A stretch of DNA of 64,000 bases from Lepidostoma basale (GCA_022606425.2 JAHDVF020001471.1:1-64000); one strand, 5' to 3'; positions 52,401-63,189 are shown, numbered from the stretch's first letter. Numbers and translations: made by a program. The notes: generated from the letters alone by a model not told the origin.

Positions 52401-55201
52401 TGTCCAGGCTTGAGCCCAAGTCTCCTGGATCAAGAGCCAAGCGTTCTGTCCCCTAGACCAATGTTCCGCAAACTTTTTCTTTTCTTGGTACACCTATCAA
52501 ATCAAGAAATTGTAAAGGTAGGTACACCAAAGAAAGAAACAATGTTTATTTAATATTTATTTATTACTAAAATCAATATACCTAATATGAAAAGATGTTT
52601 AGTGAGAAATGTGAGCCTGTTTAACTGAGCACAGGCGATCAAAATTTGGAGCAATCGTTGATAAGGCTGCTCTCATCTTTTCATTTCATTTCATTTCATT
52701 GATTGTTCTTAGGCGTTCTCTTTCTTTCGATTTAATAGTAGTGAGAGTTGAAAACTTTTTTCCGCGGCACACCAACTGATGACCACGGTACACCAGTGTG
52801 CCGCGGCACACGCTTTGCGGAACAATGCCCTAGACCACCACCGAATCACCATCCACCACTATGTTTGTTTTAATCCTATCGATTGGTTTGCAGGAAACCT
52901 TTGGGCTTTTTAATTGGTAGTTTCCCGTTGATATTCAAATTTGTTACAGCAGGTTATTAGTACCCAATTATCTTATACAACTTTTTGACTATTGACTCTC
53001 ATGACATGTGATGGATAGCTAATCTATCGCCATTTTATTGTCACATGAATTCTTCTCCACACCAAAAAAGTCACAACATTTCAATCTCACTGCATCGTCT
53101 AGGATCGAACCCGGGATCTTCGGTGTGGCAGTCATCATCTTCTACTTCTGTTTCTCGTCCAGTCACACCTCCGTGGTACATAGGGCCTCAACGAACCTTT
53201 TCCGCCTGACTATCGCACCCACGATGCCTTACATTATCCTAATTGAAACCTGCTGCTTTAACCACGTCCTGCAGTGTTCTTCTTCAGGAAGCTCTAGATC
53301 TGTCTCTGCTTTCCACCCACAGGGAACCAGACTAATGCGCCTTGTGCGATGCAGGCTGAGTTCCGTCTCAGGGTGTGATCAATCCATTTGCTTCTAGCGA
53401 CTTCTTCTCTGATTGGCAATTTACACTGTTTGGGGCCAATATATCTTGAATATTGAGCGAAAGCATACCTATTTATGAACACTCGAGTTTGTGGCACTCA
53501 GCTATATAAAAATAATAAAACTTATTATATATAAAAATAACTGCAGCATGTATAAACTCGAGTGTATATGACTAATAGTCTCGTGTAAGATTTTCCAGTC
53601 TGTCTACATGAGCTTACTTTTAAAATACTCGTATTATATGATGGGACGTATTGTAGATAATTTATTGAGTTGTACTTAAGCTGTATATAAACTTTGAATG
53701 ATAATATTCTTCTTATCATCGTTACAAAGAACATTAATATGAAAATACATTGTTTGAATATACAAAATTTGTACTCATAATATTATTATTCTTCTACGTC
53801 TTCCTTGTTGTATACCTATGTGGTCTGTTCTCCAGAATATTGCTCCTCCTGTGACCTGTGAGATAGACTCCAGCTGTCCTTCCATCTTTTAGAGGGTCTT
53901 CTACGAGGACGAGTCCCATGAGGCTGATTATGCAATGCAATATAGGGGAGTCTGGTGGTGTCCATTCATTGAACATGACCGTACCAGTCCTTTTTTAGCT
54001 GTCTGCTCCATCTTATATTATCCTCAACCCACATATCTATCTTATTCTGGTGTTCCTCATGCGATCTCTTGCTGTCTTGCCTGCTATCGTCCTCAGTGTC
54101 TTCATCTCGGAAGTCCTCAAAACTTGTTTGGTTTTTACTCTGTCTGCCCTTGCTTTAAAGATTCCCATCTTACTCTTAATGGCCATGTCTTTGTTTTTCC
54201 ATGTTGTGAATTTTAGAGCGCCAGAGATTGCAGCTGCCTTGTGTACTTGGGCTTGTATTTCTTCCCGCAGATCAGCTTCTCCCACCAGGTCTATGCCTAG
54301 ATACTTATAACTTATATATTTATAACTTAAATAATATACTTATAACTTATATAACTTATAAAAAAAATTAAAAATAAAAAAGATACTTGAAGGTCCTGAC
54401 CTGTTATATGGGTTGATTTTCTATAACCAGGTTACATGTTTTGGGTGTTTTGGAAAAGATACATTTTGTTTTTTCGATAGAGATCATCATGTTGTACTTT
54501 TTACAGGCGTGATGTAGTCTGTCTAGCATTTTTTGTAAGGCATTATTGTTTTCAGATATGATTATATAGAGCATCGTCTACATAACAGACCACATTGACA
54601 ATTTGCTCTCTCATCCTATATCCCAGTTGTAGCGATTGGGTCTCCTCTATAAGTTCGTCCATTATCAGATTGAACAGAAAAGGGCTTAGTCTGTCTTGTT
54701 GTCGTATACCTGTCTATATTATTTTAATTTTTGAAATTTTATTTTATATCTTCGTATTTTATATTAATTGTTTTTGATTTATTTTGTGGACGTTGGACGA
54801 TGGGAGTGTGCGCGGGAGATGCCTATTGGTGGCGATGAGGTTCGCAACCCATCACACCGCGTCTCTCGCGGGGGCGAAAAGAAAATAATGGAGTGCCGCT
54901 TCCGTCAAAGTGTGGCATTCCATTCTTTCTGCCTATCCCTTCGGAGAGAAGTAGTAATGGTAAGTTAGTTGGTTAGGAATTCTGTGTTTCATCATACTGC
55001 AATTAAAAAAAACAACCATAACTTATTTTTTTGCACGAAATTTCGTGGTCCATTCATTGTCGTGTATTTGTTCCCCATTCTTTGATAAAAAATTATTTTC
55101 ATTTGTCCAAACTATCTTCATGTGAATTAAAGATTTCTATATTTATTTTAGATGAATCCCACCGACCCAACAGAGGAAGTTCGATACAGACTGAGGGGCA
55201 G
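49490..55201 (+). CDS. unrecognised gene, first two coding exons
   Basis: Exon 1 (49490-49594) starts MFPKSTLSQPKGAGPKMSNK and ends HDYLK at a GT donor, phase 0. Exon 2 (55152-55201) follows a TTTTAG acceptor and reads MNPTDPTEEVRYRLRG, ending at a GTATGA donor in phase 2. The 51 residues are hydrophilic and basic at first, with no known motif. The joined frame is consistent, but the first intron would be 5.6 kb, and no third exon was found before the window ends. Exon 2 begins with ATG, so it could instead be a separate start. Divergent neighbour of gene A. Confidence 0.4.
49672..50025 (-). mobile_element. LINE-B 3' end
   Basis: Reversed tail ATCAAATCAAATCAAATCAG, then minus-strand coding FVPDRYLRQRQHRLFYLSAA and TNLPLVTPLGRAISLLNGVS, ending LESILSS. 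Nearly identical in protein to the copy at 20140-20625. Confidence 0.7.
50070..50140 (-). mobile_element. SINE3 fragment
   Basis: CTAACTAACTAACTAAGGGT and GGCAGAAAGAATGGACTGTC, then ACTCTTTAACCGATGCGGCA, the reversed 3' half of SINE3. Confidence 0.5.
50212..50455 (-). mobile_element. LINE-C 3' fragment
   Basis: Minus strand: KGEKYHLLRLILKGKEERCR, GIGRRQLSWLRNIKEWTGII and RVQNLFEVAQDRDAFA; close to 27745-28225. Confidence 0.65.
50450..50625 (+). mobile_element. SINE3 copy
   Basis: GTGTGCGCGGATGATTCCTA, box-B-like GTTTCGCAACCC, CGCGTCTCCCGCAGGGGCGA, then the LINE-A-like tail with GGGGATACGGCGTGATGG. Confidence 0.65.
51042..51243 (+). mobile_element. SINE1 copy
   Basis: GACGACCTTCGTGGCCAAGT, box B GGTTCGATTCCC, ending CACATGTCATGAGAATCAAT and GATAGCTATACCCTTTACA. 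Confidence 0.7.
51372..51755 (-). mobile_element. SINE1 copy split by a P1 insertion
   Basis: The 3' part (GACATGTGATAGATAGATAA ... TTGCCATTTTAT, to about 51428) and the 5' part (TTGCCATTTTATTATTATTA ... GGGAATCAAACCCGGGACCT ... CACGAAGGTCGTC) flank the P1 palindrome. The phrase TTGCCATTTTAT is present on both sides, either a long target duplication or a gap-repair trace. Confidence 0.65.
51433..51617. repeat. family P1 palindrome inserted in SINE1
   Basis: ATACGAATAAAAACGTCATT ... and the reverse complement ... TTTTCATTCGTAT. Centre TTTAATAATGCCTTAGAAGG then GCGAAACATTTCATTCC. The outer tip TTGTTCAAGAAAA lies at 51643-51656. Confidence 0.65.
52305..52845 (-). mobile_element. SINE2 copy interrupted by a hAT-type MITE
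   Basis: AAGATTTAAACCAATGGCAT ... AGGAATCTGGTCGTGTCCAG ... CTTGAGCCCAAGTCTCC, then CTGTCCCCTAGACCA. After the insertion the SINE resumes at CCCTAGACCACCACC. Confidence 0.6.
52461..52827. mobile_element. hAT-type non-autonomous element
   Basis: The ends ATGTTCCGCAAACTTTTTC (left) and GCTTTGCGGAACAATG (right) are inverted repeats. They are bracketed by the direct repeat CCCTAGACCA (52451-52460 and 52828-52837), which includes the 8-bp duplication typical of hAT. Internal CCGCGGCACAC pairs form further hairpins. Confidence 0.7.
52990..53135 (-). mobile_element. SINE1 copy
   Basis: CATGACATGTGATGGATAGC ... CATTTTATTGTCACATGAAT ... GGATCGAACCCGGGATCTTC. Confidence 0.65.
53150..53430 (-). mobile_element. 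LINE 3' fragment, RTE-like family
   Basis: Minus strand: RSKWIDHTLRRNSACIAQGA and LVWFPVGGKQRQI (compare W.GH.LR......QAL.W.P.GKR), then the tail with GGCCCTATGTACCACGGAGG. Confidence 0.6.
53785..54735 (-). pseudogene. LINE-E reverse transcriptase fragment with YVDD box
   Basis: Minus strand: GIRQQDRLSPFLFNLIMDEL and VNVVCYVDDALYI hold the conserved LSP.LFN...D and YVDD catalytic motifs. After an AT-rich break come KAAAISGALKFTTWKNKDMA, TSEMKTLRTIAGKTARDRMR and WSRQLKKDWYGHVQ. Frameshifts and stops throughout. Confidence 0.7.
54800..54980 (+). mobile_element. SINE3 copy
   Basis: GAGTGTGCGCGGGAGATGCC, box-B-like GGTTCGCAACCC, CGCGTCTCTCGCGGGGGCGA, then the LINE-A-like tail and TTAGTTGGTTAG. 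Confidence 0.65.
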
Positions 55202-55429
55202 GTATGAAATCGCTTTTTTTTACCATATAACATTAATATTAGTATTGTAAAATATAAGTGTTCTTTCGACATACTTGATCTACGAACATAATTTAGAACG
55301 ATAAACTGGTTGTAACTCAATGGGCTAGTTTCCCGTTATTTTTTTAATGTGGTAGTTTCCCGTTGCTTTCCACATTTTCGTATGCAACAGATTAATTGAG
55401 CCCTTATTTGAGCACTGTAAAATATTGTT

Positions 55430-55603
55430 TGGTTATTGAATCTCGTGACATGTGATAGGTAGCTTATCTGACGCTATTTTATTGTCACGTGAACTCTACA
55501 CCACGCAAAAGACAACGTGACAATTACACTGCCATCACCGGGAATCGAACCCGGGACCTTCGATGTGGCAGTCATAGCTCTTGCCATTCTGTCACGAAGG
55601 CCA
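55430..55603 (-). mobile_element. SINE1 copy
   Basis: GTGACATGTGATAGGTAGCT ... GGGAATCGAACCCGGGACCT ... CTTGCCATTCTGTCACGAAG. It lies in the intron following exon 2 of the 49.49-kb gene. Confidence 0.65.
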
Positions 55604-55835
55604 TCTATGAATTCGTGCATAAGTTAGCAGTAGATTAAATTTTCGTTAATCGGTAAGCAAAATGGTATTATTACCTTTTTTTAAATTTTTTTATTATTAC
55701 CATGACTTTTTTATAGCCCAATTTACAAAGTCATATTATACTATTTTATGTATTATTTGACCCTGAAATGACACCTTCCTGTGGAGTATTTATTGTTTCT
55801 TGGATAATTTTGTAAAAATCCTTATAAAAAACTAA

Positions 55836-56320
55836 CTAACTAACTAACCATCACACCATTTCCCCGGAGGGGTAGGCAGAGAGGATAGATCGCCACAATA
55901 CTCTGTCCTGGCATACCTCTCGGGCTTCCTCTACATTCATACATCGTACCATGCGCACACGTCGATTATTCCGACTTCGAATGTGGCCGCCTTTTAGTAA
56001 TTGATTAATTTGGTCATGCCATGTTTTCCTCGGTCGTCCTCGGCTTCTTTTTCCACTCACGCTGCTTGGGTACAACTTTTTAACCATTCTACTCTCATTC
56101 ATTCGTTCTATATATCCAAACCATCTCAGGGATCCTTTTTTAATTTTATCCATGATGCAGTCATCTGCCTTACATTTCTCTCTTATTTCATCGTTCGGTA
56201 TTCAATCATACAACGTTTTCCCTCACATTCCTCTGAGTGATCTGCTTCTATCCTTATTTTGCCAGCTCCAAGCTTCACTTCCATACATCAGGGTTGGCAC
56301 TAGAACTCCTCCGTGTGCAA
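55836..56320 (-). mobile_element. LINE-A 3' end
   Basis: 100 open codons: MDKIKKGSLRWFGYIERMNE, SRMVKKLYPSSVSGKRSRGR, PRKTWHDQINQLLKGGHIRS, RCMNVEEAREVCQDRVLWRS. The reversed tail CTAACTAACTAACTAACCAT marks the 3' end. Among the best preserved LINE-A copies. Confidence 0.7.
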
Positions 56321-56340
56321 AATTCTTTATAAATCATTAA

Positions 56341-56445
56341 AACGAATCAAAACGTCTGTTTCTTGCAGTAGAAGTTTTATTATGTTTAATGCGAATGACA
56401 TATTTCGTCTTTAATTCACATTTGATAATGTGTTAGAAAAAAATG
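56341..56445. repeat. family P1, single arm
   Basis: AACGAATCAAAACGTCTGTT ... GAAGTTTTATTATGTTTAAT ... ACATTTGATAATGTGTTAGA; the second arm is missing. Confidence 0.5.
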
Positions 56446-56454
56446 TCAAACAAA

Positions 56455-56700
56455 GGTTACCGATATCGAAGAAAGAACGGCAAAGCTAAAATGGCATTGA
56501 CGGGGCATGTGACGAGACAGGATGAGGTCAGGTGGTCATCTAGAATCCTGAAGTGGAGGTCTTGGAACGACAAAAGATGCATAAGAAGACCAAAAACGGT
56601 GGACGGATGAAATTATTCAGCTTGCGGGTCGTAGGTGGCAACAGATAGCTTAAGATAGAAAATATTGGAAGAGTTTAGAAGAGGCATATATCTACCGTGA
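56455..56700 (+). mobile_element. LINE-D fragment
   Basis: AKMALTGHVTRQDEVRWSSR and ILKWRSWNDKRCIRRPKTVD: the K...GHV.R....W...IL.WR C-terminus, degraded. Confidence 0.5.
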
Positions 56701-57320
56701 TCATTTATTTTTCCCCCCAAACCGGTATACCGAAAAAAATATAGGTACTTAATAATAATAAATTTGGACAATTTATACAGCGCTCATTTCGTGAAAAATT
56801 GCCTCAAGAGCGCTGTACAAATGAGACTAGATTAAAATTCATCTTGCAGCTTCCAATCGCATGGACATGGAGAAAGTAATATGTTTTTGACTAAAATTAG
56901 CATGGAATTTACGAATGAATTTACTTTACTATGTAGGAGGCTAGATCACAACTTGTCTTGCAGCTACCAAGCGCATAGATTATTGGAATTCAAGACCCTT
57001 AATTTATCTATGGTCAGATGCATTATGAGATTTTATGCGCAATTGCAAAATACTGTATTATTTTGCTGCGCATGCCCACGTCTTCATTTACTAATACTAG
57101 ATTCTACCGCCAGGATTGTTTTTTCGCGCTTTTTCTATATTTATTAAAATTCTAGTGCGAGTTTCTATATTTTCGAAAATGTAACTTTGACGTCTCGAAA
57201 CTATTTGTGGGGACACCAGAACACTGCCTGAAAACGGAACGCCTGGTCACATTACCTATATCCAGCCTGCAAAAAAGAAAAAGAAAATGTGTTAAAAAGG
57301 TGACAGATGTCATCTCCATT
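56701..57320. other. intergenic or intronic stretch without recognised feature
   Basis: Contains an 88-codon open stretch (56881-57147) with no recognisable similarity. Two related short phrases (CTTGCAGCTTCCAATCGCAT near 56843 and CTTGCAGCTACCAAGCGCAT near 56958) suggest an old duplication. Confidence 0.3.
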
Positions 57321-57365
57321 CATAAAACTTCTATAAAAAACAGACGTTTTTATTCGTATTAATTG
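57321..57365. repeat. family P1 terminal fragment
   Basis: CATAAAACTTCTATAAAAAA CAGACGTTTTTATTCGTATT, the outer end of one P1 arm. Confidence 0.45.
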
Positions 57366-57910
57366 TTTTTGCGAAGTGTTGACGAATCATATTGTAAAAA
57401 TTGTAATTGTCGTGTTTACTGTAACCCACAAACTATAATAATTTAGGCATTACATTGTAATAGCGAGTTCCGTGTTTTTTTCTAACCTTGAAATCAGATA
57501 AACTACTTTTAGAACCGTAATAAAATATTTTATTATAATGGAACTCTGCGTGATGATGTAATGTACATATAGTAAGTGATATATTCGTTTCATACGAGGA
57601 AAAAGAATGTAAAATACACAATGAAATTTGACAATACCATCCTTGGAAATGTTATTAAAACCAACAGTTCAAAGTTTAAGCCAGTAATAGTAGGCATGTG
57701 TCATTTAGTTATTCTATTATTTTTATTTTGTCAAATAACTGACTATTGTATTTAAATAGTACAACAGAAGTAACGATGTAATAAGCTACGTCACGTGCCC
57801 AGAAGGTTCCATATCCATTTTTAAAAAACTTAGAATTTTTATATATTTTATTTCAGTCTAATCTTCGTCTTAATCTTATTTCAGTTCGTTTCATCATTAT
57901 TCAACATACT

Positions 57911-57933
57911 ACAAACACACAAACACACACACA

Positions 57934-57980
<47 letters not shown>
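57911..57980. repeat. (CA)n microsatellite
   Basis: About 70 bases of nearly pure CA/AC dinucleotide, with a few AAA interruptions at the left end. Confidence 0.9.
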
Positions 57981-57982
<2 letters not shown>

Positions 57983-58085
57983 AATGACACAATTTTTATA
58001 TATTTAATTCATATTTCAAAGTTATTATACTGCCCTAATAAAACTAGTGGTCAAAAGTTACAGAGAACACTGATAATTTATCATA

Positions 58086-58310
58086 TTTATTGTTTCTATA
58101 ACAATGATGTAAAACTCTATATTAAATAATTGATACAAATGAAAACGTCTGTTTTCTAGAAGTTTTATTATATTTAAGTCAAATGACATGTTTCGCCTGT
58201 CGAAGGAATTGTCAAATATTTGTATTTTGTATTATAGAGACATGACATTCACATAAAATATAATAAAACTTCTAGAAAATAGACGTTTTCATTCGTATTA
58301 ATTAGATAAT
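58086..58310. repeat. family P1 palindrome
   Basis: Core 58132-58298: ATACAAATGAAAACGTCTGT ... TTGTCAAATATTTGTATTT ... and the reverse complement ... AGACGTTTTCATTCGTAT. The outer tip ATTGTTTCTATAACAATGAT is present on the left. The GAAAC box of the right arm is lost. Confidence 0.6.
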
Positions 58311-58394
58311 TTAATATATATTTTTTACACGTGTTAATAAATTACATTATAAATTACAACAAACTATACGCAATATTAATCTTATACAATTTGT

Positions 58395-58900
58395 TTTTGA
58401 ATGTATACAAATACTGGATTTTACCCATTTAATTATTTTTAAGGATCTCCAATTTTTATGCTTTTAACTTGGACCAGTTTTTTTATACAATTTGTTTTTG
58501 AATGTATACAAATACTTGTAGACAAATACTGGATTTTACCCATTGGATTGGATCTCCAGGCGTTGTCTAGCAATGTATGATAGTTGCGAATCCTTTCACA
58601 TTGCATTAATAAAGGTTTTCTGCTGAATGCTTACATATATTCATAATAGATGGCGCTAGTGTAGATTGACCTAAAAAATGTGAGGTTCTCAACATAGTAG
58701 CATATATACATCTTTCAAAAAATTGTCCGAAAAAGAAGGGCGGAATGGAGAATGTTGTTAACATAAAGCGATTGCTTAACCCAACCAATGACAGGTCATA
58801 AGTCCTGTAAACGCCTCGGCCACCGTATTGTTTCCAAAAAAATAGTAATAATAACAATTTACATCTTCGTCTCTATTAAGATACAATTATTCCTTAATAT
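58395..58900. mobile_element. one-armed copy of the 38.8-kb MITE and its flank
   Basis: The centre (CACATTGCATTAATAAAGGT ... AACCCAACCAATGACAGGTC) and right arm (TCCTGTAAACGCCTCGGCCA ... CTTCGTCTCTATTAAGATAC) match 38900-39169 with changes. The phrase GACAAATACTGGATTTTACC that flanks the first copy on its other side lies left of this one, so the mobile unit may be larger than the MITE. Confidence 0.5.
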
Positions 58901-59384
58901 TTAATTTAATATTTAAGAAAACGGTGCAATGTAGATTCTATAATGAACATGATAAAATAATCATCTTTAATTTAAGAAGATGCAAGCCTTGTTTGACAAA
59001 GCAGCTGTAAGATAAATTATTCCTTTAAAATATATATATTTTGGTTGTTTTAAAATTATTTTCTTTATAAATGTATCAATTGTAAGGCTTCAATCATAAC
59101 AGATATATGTTACATATAAATCAATCATGCACACAAGTCCAGGAGCACATGGGTTATTATAGTGCATTAATGACAGAATTTTCTATTGAACTCATAGGTA
59201 AGTTTGCTACAGACATTGCCTAAGGCATAGGTTTCCAATCTTTTCTGGGCCACCACCCCTTTTACAAGAAAAATAAACGTTCAACGCCCCCCTCGCATAA
59301 AAGTTATTCCAAATATTTAGAAAAAACAAAGTTGAATTTTTAAATATTATTAAACCTTTTATGTATCTGAAAACATACGGTAGA

Positions 59385-60015
59385 ATACCGAACGAAGAAA
59401 TGTAAGGCAGATAATTGCATCATAAGTAAAATTAAAAAAGGATCCCTGAGATGGTTTGGACATATGGAACGAATGGACGAGAGAATAATGGTTAAAGTTT
59501 GACGTTTGACGGTTGACGACCTTCGTGGCAGAGTGGTAAGAGCTCTGACTTCCATACCGAAGGTCCCGGGTTCGATTCCCGGCGATGGCAGTATGATTGT
59601 CACACTGTCTTTGGTCTGGTGTAGAATTCACGTGACAATAAAATGGCGATAGATTGGCTTCCTATCACATGTCACGAGTATCAATATAATAGCTAAAAAA
59701 ATAAATTGTATACAGTAATTGGGTTCAAGCAACCTGTTGTATACATAAACAATAAAAAATAAATAAATAAAAAATGTTGTATTCAAGCAATAAGAGTGGA
59801 AAGAGAAGTCGTGGAAGACCAAGTAAAGCATGCATGACCAAATTAATCAAATATTGAATGGCAGGCACATTCGAAGTCGGCAGAATCGACGATCATGCAT
59901 GTTACGACGTATGAATGTGGAGGAATCGAGAGAGGTATGTCAGGATAGAACGGTGTGGCGGTCCATTCGCTCTGCCTACCCCTCCAGGGAGACGACGTGA
60001 TGGTTAGTTAGTTTA
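59385..60015 (+). mobile_element. LINE-A 3' end interrupted by SINE1
   Basis: KKGSLRWFGHMERMDERIMV, then SINE1, then RVEREVVEDQVKHAC-type degraded coding, with GACGTATGAATGTGGAGGAA and the end CCAGGGAGACGACGTGATGG. Confidence 0.6.
59511..59705 (+). mobile_element. SINE1 copy nested in LINE-A
   Basis: GACGACCTTCGTGGCAGAGT, box B GGTTCGATTCCC, TCACGTGACAATAAAATGGC, CACATGTCACGAGTATCAAT. One of the least diverged SINE1 copies. Confidence 0.75.
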
Positions 60016-60469
60016 TATGTATATCAGTAATAGTTTAGGTCTTCTACTGCCCCCTGAAAGTCTCAAACGCCCACAAGGGAGCGTTATCGCCCACTTTGAG
60101 AACCTAGAGCCTAAGGCAATAAATATAATTTAAAAAATATATATATCTGACATTATGAGTTTTTATTGACTATTTTTAGTGCATTATAGACAGTTCTGCA
60201 TGCACAAACCTGTCAACTATGATTTATTTGTGGCCGAAAAGTCAAAATCGTTTATCTTCTGGTAAATCATCTTATTCTGGCTATACATACATTCCTACTT
60301 TACATGAAAACTGATAACATTTGTTTGGCGATGGAAACAATTTTGATAGCGTTGAAAGTTTATCTCCTTTCGAGATACAGCTTTGAAATATATTATATAA
60401 GTGGAGGTCAACCATTGCATTATAAAAAATAAAATAAAATAATAATAAATAGACATCAAAAACAACAAC

Positions 60470-61145
60470 AAACCATCACGCCGATTCCCCGTAGGGGTGG
60501 GCATATAGAATGGACTGCCATACCACCCTATCTTGATACACTTCAATAGCTTCCTTCACATTCATACAACAAGCCATATAAGCACGTCGACTCTTCCGAT
60601 TTATAACACGACCAACCTTTAAAATTTGATAAATTTGGTCATCCCATGTTTTCATCCGTCTATTCTCTCTTTGTTAACCATACTTTCTCCATCCATGCGC
60701 TCCATATGTCCGAACCAACGCGCAACGCAGCGATCCTTTCATAATTTTGTTCATAATACTTTTTTCCGCTCTACATTCCTTTCTTATATCAGCATTTGAA
60801 AATCTATCGTAAATCGTTTTACCACACATACGTCTTCGAGACCTCATATTCAGCTCTCCTCCTTCTTCTGCCAGTTCCATGCTTTGCTTCCATACATAAG
60901 GGTTGGGACCGAAACTCCATTGTGAACGGCCATTTTTCGCTTTCATTGATAAATTATTGTTTCCAATAACTATTTTTTAAGCTCCATTCACTTTGTTACC
61001 CGCACCAACCCTTATTTCAACGTCACTATCCGTTCGGCCATCCGCTGTGAGCATGCTACCTAAATACACAAATTTCCTCGCCTGTTCCAAGTTCTCTTCG
61101 TTCACACTTACATTACAAACTGTCATTTGCTCTGCCCTTTCAAAA
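60470..61145 (-). mobile_element. LINE-A 3' region
   Basis: Reversed end ACCATCACGCCGATTCCCCG, then minus-strand RRRMCGKTIYDRFSNADIRK, ECRAEKSIMNKIMKGSLRC and upstream EQMTVCNVSVNEENLEQARK. Frameshifted. Confidence 0.6.
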
Positions 61146-61234
61146 AAATATTTTGTGGAATTTAGTTAAAAATTCCACCAATATTATTTCAAGGAGCGTA
61201 ACAGCCTAAAACGCAATTTTATTTTTATTTTTAA

Positions 61235-61400
61235 AAAGCTAACACCAAAGATTTAAATCAATGATGTTTGAATTCATTTTACAACCTTCAACATAAGCAG
61301 AAAATAGCTCATTATTATGAAGAATGAATCTGGTCGTGTCCAGGCTCAAACCCATGTCCCCTAGATCAGGAGCCAAGCGTTCTATCCCCTAGACCACCAC
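61235..61400 (-). mobile_element. SINE2 copy
   Basis: AACACCAAAGATTTAAATCA ... GAATGAATCTGGTCGTGTCC ... CAGGCTCAAACCCATGTCCC ... TATCCCCTAGACCACCA. It abuts the LINE-A copy that starts at 61401. Confidence 0.6.
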
Positions 61401-61860
61401 ATGTATGGAAGCGAAGCATGGAACTGGCAAAAAAACGATGAGAGCAGAATAAATGCGGTTGAGATGAGGTCCCTAAGACGTATATGTGGTAGAACGATGT
61501 ACGACAGAATCTCAAATGCTGATATAAGAAAAGAATGTAGAGCGATAGAAGGTATTATGAAAGGATCGCTGCGTTGGTACGGACATATGGAGCGCATGGG
61601 TGAAGAAAGAATGATTAAAAAAGTATTAGTGAATGATGTAAATGGAGTACGGAGTCGAGATAGACCTAAGAAAACATGACATTACCAAATTAATCATATT
61701 TTAAAGGTTGGCAATGTTAAAAACCGGAAGAATCGACGTGCGTCTATGACTCGCTGTATGAATGTGGAGGAAGCTATAGAGATATGTCAGAAAAGAGTAG
61801 TGGGGCGGTCCATCCTCTCTGCCTACTCCTGCTGGGAAACGGCGTGATGGCTTGTTATTG
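61401..61860 (+). mobile_element. LINE-A 3' end
   Basis: Open for 92 codons: MYGSEAWNWQKNDESRINAV, EMRSLRRICGRTMYDRISNA, MKGSLRWYGHMERMGEERMI, then QINHILKVGNVKNRKNR-like sequence; end GCTGGGAAACGGCGTGATGG. Confidence 0.7.
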
Positions 61861-62404
61861 GTGTTGGGACCTTTTGCCAAATAAATACTAAACTGTAGAG
61901 TTTCCTTTGTAGAATGCTTGAAATTGCCCCAAAAAAGGTTTTGCATCAGAAGAGATAATCTGATTTACGGGTTTTATCATTATCTCACAGCCGATAAAGA
62001 ACGTTTTGTTACGAGTATAAAAGATAATATATGTTATTTATCACACATTGTGTATTCATCCAGATAAATGGACTTTTAAGACAATTTTCATTCGTTTTGC
62101 GACAGTTTGTGATGTGTATTTCGCGCATAGGGGTGTCTCCGATTTTGTGACCTAGATTTATATAAGTTAACATAATAATTACACGAAAAATAGTGAGTTT
62201 TCATTTTTTATACATTACGACATCTTCAGTTCATATTTTTTCATAACTAATTAAATATAAAAAAAAGTGTTTTGTATTATATTGTGCAATATGGTAAAAA
62301 GTGTAAAATAGATGCCCTTTTTCTGCTTCTAAATATAAAATATTATTGGGTGAAAAATTGTGCATTGTTCCGCGAAGATTTCTACTTATACAATATTGTA
62401 TTTA

Positions 62405-62815
62405 CTAACTAACTAACACGCAGTCTGTCCGAAGGGGTAGGCAAAAAAAATGGACCACCACACTGTTCTTTTCTTACATAATCGATTCTACAACATTCAT
62501 ACATCGTATCACGCATACACGTCGATTTCTTCGATTCCTCATAGAACTGTGCAAATGAATTATTATAGTAGAATTACTGCATTTAAAATGAGATCTCTTA
62601 TACCAATGTGTGTAAATCTGTAAATGATAAAGTGTCAAATCCAAATATAAAAAGTGAATGCGGTGCAAATGAAAGTGTTATAAACATAATGATGAAAGGT
62701 TCGTTAAGATGGTTTGGTCGCAAAGATGGAATGAATGAAGAAAGAGTGATAAATAAAGTAAATATGTGTAGGTTAAGAAACAGACGAAGACCTCAAAAAC
62801 GTGTCACAATCAATA
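62405..62815. mobile_element. two LINE-A fragments in opposite orientation
   Basis: 62405-62535 is a reversed tail (CTAACTAACTAACACGCAGT ... CATCGTATCACGCATACACG). 62585-62815 is direct coding (VNDKVSNPNIKSECGANESV, MMKGSLRWFGRKDGMNEERV). They may be two insertions or one element inverted by rearrangement. Confidence 0.55.
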
Positions 62816-62989
62816 TTTTATTAATCAATATTTTATTAAATTTCTTTATTATCGGTTTCTAAGGAAACATTGATAACATCCAGGAGTCTGTTTATATTAT
62901 AAAATGTATATACAAAAATCAATAGAAAATATGTTATTTACTATCTTAAACAAAGAAATATAACTATTATATAATTATTTTATATTAAC

Positions 62990-63065
62990 TCAAGCGTCAG
63001 TTTTATAGAGTGAAGTGTTTCGACTTGCTAGTGTATTATCAAACTTACAGATAATTGACGTTTTT
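62990..63065 (-). repeat. family P1-like fragment
   Basis: Minus strand TTTGATAATACACTAGCAAG then TCGAAACACTTCACTC: the P1 core order with a changed stem. Confidence 0.35.
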
Positions 63066-63189
63066 CATCAATAATATATAGAAATATATATCACTTGTAG
63101 CATTGTTATATTATTTCTCTATTTCTAAACGAATTTAATATTCGAAGTCATGTTTTTTGGAATCTTGGGTATATCTGTGTAACTTGAAA

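Larger units (their letters stand above)
59228..60108. mobile_element. hAT-like element carrying a nested LINE-A and SINE1
   Basis: The direct repeat GCCTAAGGCA flanks the segment (59218-59227 and 60109-60118). The ends TAGGTTTCCAATCTTTT and CACTTTGAGAACCTAGA are inverted relatives of the hAT-type TAGG(G)TT(C)CAA terminus. Inside, LINE-A (59385-60015) is itself broken by SINE1 (59511-59705). Confidence 0.6.
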
